Position numbers and translations under genes: made by a program. Shown here piece after piece: positions 1 through 4,788 of a stretch of 5,077 nt of DNA (position 1 is its first letter; each line of letters starts with the position of its first letter). The notes below the pieces were generated by a model. It made no database searches, was not told the origin of the DNA, and saw nothing but the letters and a program-made list of their open reading frames with translations. The stretch covers positions 1-5,077 of the forward strand of contig JANYLL010000062.1 of assembly GCA_025357895.1 (NCBI GenBank). The letters are read 5' to 3'. Origin of the DNA: Ignavibacteriota bacterium. Lineage in GTDB: Bacteria; Bacteroidota; Ignavibacteria; Palsa-1295.

Positions 1-162
1 GTAGTCCCGGATAAAAAAATCTTCCCAAAAGAATCGCTGTCCGAGAAGAAGTGGCGAATAAACGAGCAGCATAAAAGCAAGATAGGCGAGAAGTGCTGCC
101 CATATGGGAATTCTGCGGGATAAAATCGTGATCGATGGCGGTGAGGAAATTATCTTAGTCAT
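1..162 (-). CDS. N-terminus of a multi-pass membrane protein (partial), possibly YfhO-like or a GT-C type glycosyltransferase
   Basis: Only the first 54 codons are visible; the frame is still open at the window edge. The ATG at 162 has a good Shine-Dalgarno (AGGGAG) 9 nt upstream, and the same frame meets a TAA further up with no other ATG between, so the start is well supported. The protein begins with a short polar stretch (residues 1-15), then two arginines (16-17), then a strongly hydrophobic segment at about residues 18-40 that should be a first transmembrane helix with its N-terminus in the cytoplasm. It is followed by an aromatic, acidic stretch (GQRFFWEDFFIRDY). A first helix followed by an F/W-rich loop with acidic residues resembles the start of YfhO-type membrane proteins and GT-C glycosyltransferases, in which the first outside loop carries acidic residues. 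This is a resemblance only; too little sequence is present to assign a family. It lies 102 nt downstream of mqnD and may have its own promoter. Confidence 0.7.
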   Translation of the reverse strand, partial: MTKIISSPPSITILSRRIPIWAALLAYLAFMLLVYSPLLLGQRFFWEDFFIRDY

Positions 163-170
163 ATTTTTTT

Positions 171-177
171 TCTCCCT
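171..177 (-). promoter_or_regulatory. Shine-Dalgarno sequence of the membrane-protein gene
   Basis: Read on the minus strand this is AGGGAGA, followed by an A-rich spacer and ATG at 162. It is the only clear purine-rich Shine-Dalgarno site in front of a gene in this window. That contrasts with the other start codons and supports the chosen start. Confidence 0.7.
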
Positions 178-179
178 AA

Positions 180-222
180 TGAGAATTGCCTTGACAGTGC
201 AATTTTAAAATTGTAATTCTCA
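180..222. repeat. Nested inverted repeat in the mqnD/membrane-protein spacer
   Basis: Arms TGAGAATT (180-187) and AATTCTCA (215-222) are perfect 8-bp inverted repeats. Between them is a perfect 14-bp palindrome, CAATTTTAAAATTG (200-213). No T-run follows on either strand, so it is not an obvious intrinsic terminator. Its position 18-60 nt before the ATG at 162 would suit an operator or a leader RNA structure, but A/T-rich palindromes also arise by chance. Confidence 0.45.
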
Positions 223-264
223 GGGAAGCGAAGAAGGACATGTAAGTCAGAATAAGAAAAGGAA

Positions 265-1098
265 TCACAATAACTCCACTTCCGGTACTACCGGAATTAT
301 CCCTCTATCTGATCCCATCTTAAAAAGATGCTCTAATGCTTTCTTGCCGCGTTCGCCCATGTCGTAGGTTACGTCATTGACATACATCTTCACGAATTTT
401 TCGCCGAGCTTTGTGTCTATGCCGCGACCCCATTGCATCGCATAAGGGATAGAACCTTCGGGATCGTCGTAAGCGGCTTTGATTGAGGCTTGAAGTGCCT
501 CGCGGATCGTTACAGCCGCTTCTTTCGTCATATCTTTTCTGACAAGATCAAGACCGAGCGGAAGGGGTAAACCGTTTGTTTCGGATTGCCATCTTGTACC
601 AAAATCAATGAGCTTATTCAATCCATATTCACCCCATGTAAGCTGACCTTCATGGATGAGAAGTCCGGCATCAACTTCATCGTTGAGAACAGCATCGATG
701 ATTTTATCGAATGCCATTTCTTTGGATTCAATATCGCCGTACCAAATTTGCAAAAGAAGATTTGCAGTTGTTAATTTTCCGGGCTGTGCAATTACTTTAC
801 CTTTCAACTCATCCATCGTCTTATATTTTTTCGAGACGATGATAGGACCGTATCCTTCGCCCATCGAAGCGCCGGTTTTCATGATCCAATATTTATCTGA
901 TACATAAGGATAGGCATGAGCGCTGATGGCAGTAACGGGAAGTTCACCCTGCATAGCTCGGACATTCAGCGATTGAATATCATCGAGCACATGATCGATC
1001 GTAAATCCCGGAATGGTAACTTTCCCGGAGCCGAAGCCATAGAACATGAAAGCATCATCTGGGTCAGGCGAATGACCGATTTGTAATAAAGAATTCAA
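265..1098 (-). CDS. mqnD: 1,4-dihydroxy-6-naphthoate synthase (MqnD), futalosine menaquinone pathway
   Basis: MqnD converts cyclic dehypoxanthinyl futalosine to 1,4-dihydroxy-6-naphthoate, a cytosolic step of the futalosine route to menaquinone. The 277-residue length is normal for this family, which has a periplasmic-binding-protein-like two-lobed fold. Motifs seen: HSPDPDDAFMFY at 9-20 (family form SPCPNDTF); AISAHAY at 57-63; GEGYGP at 80-85; KLTTANLLL at 108-116; IHEGQLT at 148-154, whose His149 corresponds to the proposed catalytic histidine of Thermus MqnD (His145 as I recall); and GLPLPLG at 176-182. The last two blocks match Thermus MqnD closely. The start must be TTG at 1098: the frame has a TAA four codons upstream, no ATG in between, and the next Met (residue 18) would remove part of the first motif. 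There is no Shine-Dalgarno. The Asp-rich first motif is a variant. The other mqn genes are not in the window. Confidence 0.88.
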   Translation of the reverse strand: MNSLLQIGHSPDPDDAFMFYGFGSGKVTIPGFTIDHVLDDIQSLNVRAMQGELPVTAISAHAYPYVSDKYWIMKTGASMGEGYGPIIVSKKYKTMDELKGKVIAQPGKLTTANLLLQIWYGDIESKEMAFDKIIDAVLNDEVDAGLLIHEGQLTWGEYGLNKLIDFGTRWQSETNGLPLPLGLDLVRKDMTKEAAVTIREALQASIKAAYDDPEGSIPYAMQWGRGIDTKLGEKFVKMYVNDVTYDMGERGKKALEHLFKMGSDRGIIPVVPEVELL

Positions 1099-1117
1099 AT
1101 TAAAAATTTAAAATTTG
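1090..1117. repeat. A/T-rich 7-nt periodic repeat forming the mqnD leader
   Basis: On the minus strand the units CAAATTT (1117-1111), TAAATTT (1110-1104), TTAATTT (1103-1097) and GAATTCT (1096-1090) follow one another with a 7-nt step. The TTG start of mqnD (1098-1096) sits across the third and fourth units. CAAATT and AATTTG (1096-1101 and 1112-1117 on the plus strand) also form a small dyad. The whole tdh/mqnD spacer, 1099-1136, has only two G/C bases, so the periodicity may be low complexity rather than a true repeat. Confidence 0.35.
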
Positions 1118-1136
1118 GAAAAATATTAAAAAAAAA

Positions 1137-2207
1137 TCAACGTCCATTCATCATTGAAGCATCAGGAAAGAGCACAATCTTCCCGACTTTCTTCGGTGTT
1201 TCGATCATCATCTCAAATGCTTTCGCGAAATCTGTAAGCGGCATTTTATGCGTGACGACAGGCGTAACATCCAGGCGTTTCGATGAGAGAAGATTCGATA
1301 CCGTAAACCACGTATCAAACATAAGCCTGCCGTTAATTCCGTAGAATGTACCGCCATTAAAGATGATATCATTCAGAGGGGTAGGAACGAGATTATCTTT
1401 GTAGATTCCGAAGAAGCAATATCTTCCTCCGCGGCGTAGCATTGCGATTCCATCTGTCATAGCACGAGGTGCGCCGGACATTTCGATCACGACATCAGCG
1501 CCGATTCCACCCGTTGCATCTTTAACGATCTCGACGGCATTTTCTTTTGTAACATCGATCAGAATATCTGCGCCCATTTTTTTCCCGATGTCCATGCGGA
1601 ATGGCTCCATCCCGGTAAGGAATATTTTTGTTGCGCCGGCTGCTCGTGCAACGCCGACAGCAAATAAGCCGATAGGACCATCGCCTAAGATCACGACGCT
1701 TTTCCCATGAACAGGTTCGATAAGCGTAGCATGAACCGCATTGCCAAGTGGTTCTTGGATTGAAAGAAATTCAGGCGAGATGCTCGTATCATTTTTCCAA
1801 AGAACTACATCCGGCACGACGAGGTACTCTGCAAACGCACCGTCGCGGTCAACTCCCAAAATTTGAAGATTGTGGCAAATATGCATCTGACCTGTCATGC
1901 ACTGTTTGCAATGAAGACAGGGAATATGAGTTTCTACAGAAACAATATCTCCTTCTTTTGCTCTGCCGACTCCACTACCGGCTTTGACTACCGTGCCCGT
2001 AGTTTCATGACCAACGGTATAGGGAACATTCTTTATACGCGATTGTGCCCAAGAATCCCATTCGTAAATATGTACATCAGTCCCGCAAAGACTCGATGCT
2101 TCGATCTTTATCAGTACTTCATTCGATTTTATTTCAGGTATCGGAATTTCCTGTAATTCTGCGCCGCGCTTACGCTCCGTCTTGCGAAGCGCCATCATTG
2201 TAGCCAT
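1137..2207 (-). CDS. tdh: L-threonine 3-dehydrogenase (zinc-dependent MDR family)
   Basis: Oxidises L-threonine to 2-amino-3-ketobutyrate, which 2-amino-3-ketobutyrate CoA ligase (Kbl) normally cleaves to glycine and acetyl-CoA; no kbl is in the window. GroES-like catalytic domain: catalytic zinc ligands Cys41, His67 and Glu68 (GHE), and CGTDVHIYEWDSW (41-53), which is diagnostic of threonine dehydrogenase. The structural zinc site is Cys97, Cys100, Cys103 and Cys111. EPLGNAVH (152-159) and GRLMFDTW (293-300) also match E. coli Tdh. The Rossmann glycine motif is GDGPIG at 175-180. At the end of the second beta strand the usual NAD-selecting Asp is Gly199 (LTGMEPFR), which leaves cofactor preference open. 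At 356 residues it is slightly longer than E. coli Tdh (341) at both ends. The ATG at 2207 is the first after an in-frame TAA; Met4 or Met5 fits E. coli (MKAL versus MMAL) equally well. No Shine-Dalgarno is visible. The spacer to mqnD is 38 nt. Confidence 0.88.
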   Translation of the reverse strand: MATMMALRKTERKRGAELQEIPIPEIKSNEVLIKIEASSLCGTDVHIYEWDSWAQSRIKNVPYTVGHETTGTVVKAGSGVGRAKEGDIVSVETHIPCLHCKQCMTGQMHICHNLQILGVDRDGAFAEYLVVPDVVLWKNDTSISPEFLSIQEPLGNAVHATLIEPVHGKSVVILGDGPIGLFAVGVARAAGATKIFLTGMEPFRMDIGKKMGADILIDVTKENAVEIVKDATGGIGADVVIEMSGAPRAMTDGIAMLRRGGRYCFFGIYKDNLVPTPLNDIIFNGGTFYGINGRLMFDTWFTVSNLLSSKRLDVTPVVTHKMPLTDFAKAFEMMIETPKKVGKIVLFPDASMMNGR

Positions 2208-2281
2208 TAGTATTTAGTCTTTGGTTTTTAGTTGTTAGTCTAAGTGCATTTGTCTGATGAAGACTAACGACTAACGACTGT
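2207..2281. repeat. Tandem heptamer repeats arranged as a hairpin
   Basis: On the plus strand, five head-to-tail 7-nt units run from 2207 to 2241: TTAGTAT, TTAGTCT, TTGGTTT, TTAGTTG, TTAGTCT. After 19 nt (2242-2260) the same unit recurs inverted: AGACTAA (2261-2267), CGACTAA (2268-2274) and a decayed CGACTGT (2275-2281). Units 2228-2241 pair with 2261-2274 at 13 of 14 positions, giving a stem with a 19-nt loop. The array fills the whole spacer between the esterase and tdh. It touches the tdh start codon and includes the stop and last codons of the esterase. No T-run follows, so it is not a standard intrinsic terminator. It resembles in kind the heptameric STRR repeats of cyanobacteria, though not in sequence. 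Confidence 0.8.
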
Positions 2282-2920
2282 CTGAATCCATTTTCGGATG
2301 TCTGAAACAGTTTCTTCAGTAAGTCCGTGTCCGATTTCGTAATCTTTTGCAAAAGTTTTTGCTCCGGTTTTTTCAAGGATGTCTATAGCGACTTTCATGG
2401 CTATCGGAGGAATAAGATCGTCATGTAAGCCATGCGAGAGAAAAAATGGAATTGAAGAAAGATCTTTTTTGCGAAGAGGCTCAATAACATCTTCGGGAAT
2501 ATAACCGGACATGATGATCACTCCGCGAACTTTCAGCCCTAACTTATCAAAGTCATGTCTGCCAATAAGTGAATAGCACATTGCTGAACCTTGGCTGAAT
2601 CCCATTAGATAAACTTGATTCGGATCGCCTCCTTCTTTCTTAATGATTTCAGGCAATGATTCCATCAATAAGGCTTCGCTCTCTATCCTGCTTTTATTAT
2701 CGCTTTTCAAACCCGAGGTTGTTTGCTCCAAATGATGCCATGCATACCCGCTCCATCCCAATTTGATAGGTGCTTGGATGCTTATAGTGAGAAATTGGGG
2801 ATCGAGTTTTGCAGCGATTGGAATCAGATCGAATTCATCAGCTCCATATCCGTGAAGAATAATAAGAACAGGGGGCAGCGATGTGCTTGGATTTTGTGGT
2901 TTGTGTGTTGTATAATTCAA
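2264..2920 (-). CDS. Phospholipase/carboxylesterase family alpha/beta hydrolase
   Basis: A 218-residue serine hydrolase of the Abhydrolase_2 (phospholipase/carboxylesterase) type, near the usual family length. Seen: oxyanion-hole motif LHGYGADEFDL at 22-32; a substrate-side block WSGYAWHHLE (56-65); nucleophile elbow GFSQGS (107-112) with Ser109; Asp167 in SHGLHDDLIPP; and His198 in YEIGHGLTEE. The Ser-Asp-His triad is therefore complete. Relatives hydrolyse short-chain carboxylic esters or lysophospholipids; the substrate cannot be read from the sequence. There is no signal peptide, so it is probably cytoplasmic. The start must be TTG at 2920: the only other codons back to the in-frame TAA at 2941-2939 are not start codons, and the next Met is residue 86. 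The gene begins 18 nt after the DUF3108 gene and in the same frame. The last residues (VVSR) and the stop are encoded within the heptamer repeat, so the native C-terminus may have been altered. Confidence 0.85.
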   Translation of the reverse strand: MNYTTHKPQNPSTSLPPVLIILHGYGADEFDLIPIAAKLDPQFLTISIQAPIKLGWSGYAWHHLEQTTSGLKSDNKSRIESEALLMESLPEIIKKEGGDPNQVYLMGFSQGSAMCYSLIGRHDFDKLGLKVRGVIIMSGYIPEDVIEPLRKKDLSSIPFFLSHGLHDDLIPPIAMKVAIDILEKTGAKTFAKDYEIGHGLTEETVSDIRKWIQTVVSR

Positions 2921-2938
2921 TTCTGAAAATAAATAGTG

Positions 2939-3751
2939 TTAATCATCTACTTTTGCAGTGACAGGATTCTTCAACCCCTGGTATTTTGTCAATGTGACAT
3001 CAATCGAGCCAATAATAACTTTCGTCGATACTTTCACGGGCATCTTATTTGCATCGTTGGTCAGCCAGAGCTTGATAGAGCCTTCATTCTTGAAGAGGCC
3101 GCCTTCAACCACCATGGGCTCGACAACAATGCAGTCGAATGTGCCTGCCTCGACTTCAATGCGTTGTCTGCCCAAAATCATCACATCAAGCGGATGAGTC
3201 TTGCCGTCGTAAAAATTCTGTAGAGATATTTTATCTCCTTTATGGTAATTTGTCAGATCGAGTGTTCGAACATAATAAAATGCACTTAAGATATCATTAA
3301 CATATTTCGGAATTTTGGACTTTGTTCCGTCATTGGATTCAGCGGTAAGCTCATCCTGATCAAAAAATGCATCATAATCCCTGCTATAATTTCCTTCTTG
3401 AACATGCTGTTCAAAACGATGCGGAAAAATGCCCTCGACATCAAGAAAGGTTGAGTACTTATCGCGAACCTTGAAAACGTTATCAAACGCAGAAGTAGAA
3501 ACGGCATAGGTATTGATCTCAAACGCCTTTCGTCCGCTTACATATTTATAACCAGGTATGACCATAACGGCATGCCCGGCAGTTACGAAGCCATAACTAA
3601 TATCAAAGACAAGACGCTCGCCAACTCCGAAGGCAGTATTTGGGATGCTTCTGATTGTTGCAGATTGTTTGTGCTCCACTGTCCATTCCGATCCGCTCAC
3701 TAAAGTAAATAATGAGAGAAGTGGTAAAAATAAATATCCAAGTAAGCCCAT
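2939..3751 (-). CDS. Secreted DUF3108 domain protein
   Basis: 270 residues. Residues 1-21 form a hydrophobic, signal-like segment (MGLLGYLFLPLLSLFTLVSG) with probable cleavage near 20-21. There is no lipobox cysteine, so a periplasmic soluble protein is more likely than a lipoprotein. The n-region has no Lys or Arg, which is unusual. From about residue 43 to 260 the protein follows the DUF3108 pattern: GERLVFDISYGFVTAGHA (44-61), DKYSTFLDVEGIFPHRFEQH (97-116), DILSAFYYVRTLDL (153-166), and DGKTHPLDVMILGRQRIEVE (182-201) leading into AGTFDCIVVEP. DUF3108 proteins are small beta-rich envelope proteins of unknown function. The start is ATG at 3751, 5 nt after the glycosyltransferase stop; the frame upstream has no ATG, GTG or TTG before a stop. 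Tight coupling to a GT9 gene suggests a role in the cell envelope, but this is inference. Confidence 0.82.
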   Translation of the reverse strand: MGLLGYLFLPLLSLFTLVSGSEWTVEHKQSATIRSIPNTAFGVGERLVFDISYGFVTAGHAVMVIPGYKYVSGRKAFEINTYAVSTSAFDNVFKVRDKYSTFLDVEGIFPHRFEQHVQEGNYSRDYDAFFDQDELTAESNDGTKSKIPKYVNDILSAFYYVRTLDLTNYHKGDKISLQNFYDGKTHPLDVMILGRQRIEVEAGTFDCIVVEPMVVEGGLFKNEGSIKLWLTNDANKMPVKVSTKVIIGSIDVTLTKYQGLKNPVTAKVDD

Positions 3752-3756
3752 ATTTT

Positions 3757-4740
3757 TTAATAAATATTTAAATCTTTTATGCCTTTAATGACTTGTGCCA
3801 TCGAAATTTCATTAATGCAGATACAATCCTTACAATGGGGACAAGCTGCCTTTGGCCATGTAAGAGTCGAAAGATTCATCGTTTGTTTCCCCCTGAATCC
3901 CCATCGCTCTTTTGATAGCGGCACAACTCCGGGAAATAATCCGATAGTTGGTACGCCCAAAGCTGCAGCAATATGACCCGGTCCGGTACTTCCCGAAACA
4001 ACAAGTTTTGCGTCTTTTAATACCGAAGCAAGTTCAAGTAAACTGCTCTTCGTATGTATATGAACATTACAATTACTATGTTTCATTCTTGCACCGATAC
4101 TGAATAAATATTCATGATCTTGGGGCAACCCCGTTAAGACGATCGGGATCTTAAATATTCTATTTAACCATGAACCCAGTTCTATGAAATTTTTATCATT
4201 CCAATGTGGTGCGGAGCCTCCAGTTGTGAGATGAAGTACTATATATTCGGAAAAAGGAAGGGTCACTTTCGATATAAGCGTTTGATCGAGATTAGGCAAT
4301 GGAGTCCAGTTAGTTGCGATGCCAATTTCATTAAGCATTCGCACATTATATTCCGCCTCATTACTCTCCGCCGTTTTGCGATGCTCATATATTCGTCTAT
4401 TAAATAGAAATGAATGCAGCCATGCTGCTCTGCCGACACGAATGGGTATCTGAGCCAAAAAGGCAGCGAGAGTAAGTTTGAACTTCGAGCCGAAGAAAAA
4501 AACTATATCTGAATTCGTAGCGCGCAAAAAAGAAACAGTATCAAACAGAGGTAAATCGGTATCGTAGATCACCGTTTCATCAACATCAGGTGCTAAGCCG
4601 ACAAGGGGGGCAGTGTATTCACGAACTAATAAAGATATGTGAGCATTCGGAAGCGATTGTTTAATGACAGTTGCCATTGGCAATGTCAAAATAAGATCGC
4701 CGATCTTATCGGGACGGATGAGAAGAATGCGTTTTGTCAT
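3757..4740 (-). CDS. Glycosyltransferase family 9 (LPS heptosyltransferase-like)
   Basis: 327 residues, the normal length for GT9, the family of ADP-heptose:LPS heptosyltransferases (WaaC, WaaF, WaaQ). These act on the inner face of the cytoplasmic membrane and add sugars to the LPS core. The N-terminal Rossmann domain opens with ILLIRPDKIGDLILTLP (5-21); Asp15 corresponds to the conserved acceptor-side aspartate. The linker EAEYNVRML (128-136) resembles the family's conserved segment. The C-terminal donor domain contains VLHLTTGGSAPHW (168-180), VLTGLPQDHE (201-210) and GSTGPGHIAAALG (250-262), the nucleotide-sugar binding signature, here with Ser251 where many members have Asp. Four cysteines (300, 303, 306, 308) form a compact CxxCxxCxC near the end. 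The ATG at 4740 directly follows an in-frame TAG, so the start is firm; there is no Shine-Dalgarno. Donor and acceptor sugars cannot be inferred. The next gene (DUF3108) follows by 5 nt. Confidence 0.88.
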   Translation of the reverse strand: MTKRILLIRPDKIGDLILTLPMATVIKQSLPNAHISLLVREYTAPLVGLAPDVDETVIYDTDLPLFDTVSFLRATNSDIVFFFGSKFKLTLAAFLAQIPIRVGRAAWLHSFLFNRRIYEHRKTAESNEAEYNVRMLNEIGIATNWTPLPNLDQTLISKVTLPFSEYIVLHLTTGGSAPHWNDKNFIELGSWLNRIFKIPIVLTGLPQDHEYLFSIGARMKHSNCNVHIHTKSSLLELASVLKDAKLVVSGSTGPGHIAAALGVPTIGLFPGVVPLSKERWGFRGKQTMNLSTLTWPKAACPHCKDCICINEISMAQVIKGIKDLNIY

Positions 4741-4788
4741 CTAGGTTTTATTATTAGTGCGAACATATTTTTCGGTAATTGCAATCTA

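Noticed and set aside
191..219. TTGACA followed by TAATTC as a plus-strand promoter
   Set aside because: The -35 is perfect but the -10 is poor, and no plus-strand gene follows; the hexamer lies inside the dyad loop and is probably chance.
656..907. Plus-strand open frame opposite mqnD
   Set aside because: It is antisense to a gene with strong family motifs, has no recognisable domain and no translation signal.
1748..2156. Two overlapping plus-strand open frames opposite tdh
   Set aside because: Both are shadows of tdh, whose zinc and Rossmann motifs are all on the minus strand; their Cys and His content mirrors the opposite codons.
2223..2281. Heptamer hairpin as a Rho-independent terminator
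   Set aside because: The stem is not GC-rich and no T-run follows on either strand.
2207..2281. Heptamer array as a CRISPR
   Set aside because: The units are only 7 nt and directly adjacent with no spacers; no cas gene is nearby.
2170..2376. Minus-strand frame spanning the esterase end and the tdh start
   Set aside because: It overlaps two well-supported genes in another frame and runs through the heptamer repeat; no domain is visible.
2936..3223. Plus-strand open frames opposite the DUF3108 gene
   Set aside because: They are antisense shadows with no motif; the minus-strand protein has a signal peptide and a clear domain pattern.
4741..4788. Promoter in the ogg/glycosyltransferase spacer (TTGCAA with TATGTTCG)
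   Set aside because: Spacing fits neither a sigma70 promoter nor the Bacteroidetes -33/-7 pattern; 48 nt is also compatible with cotranscription.
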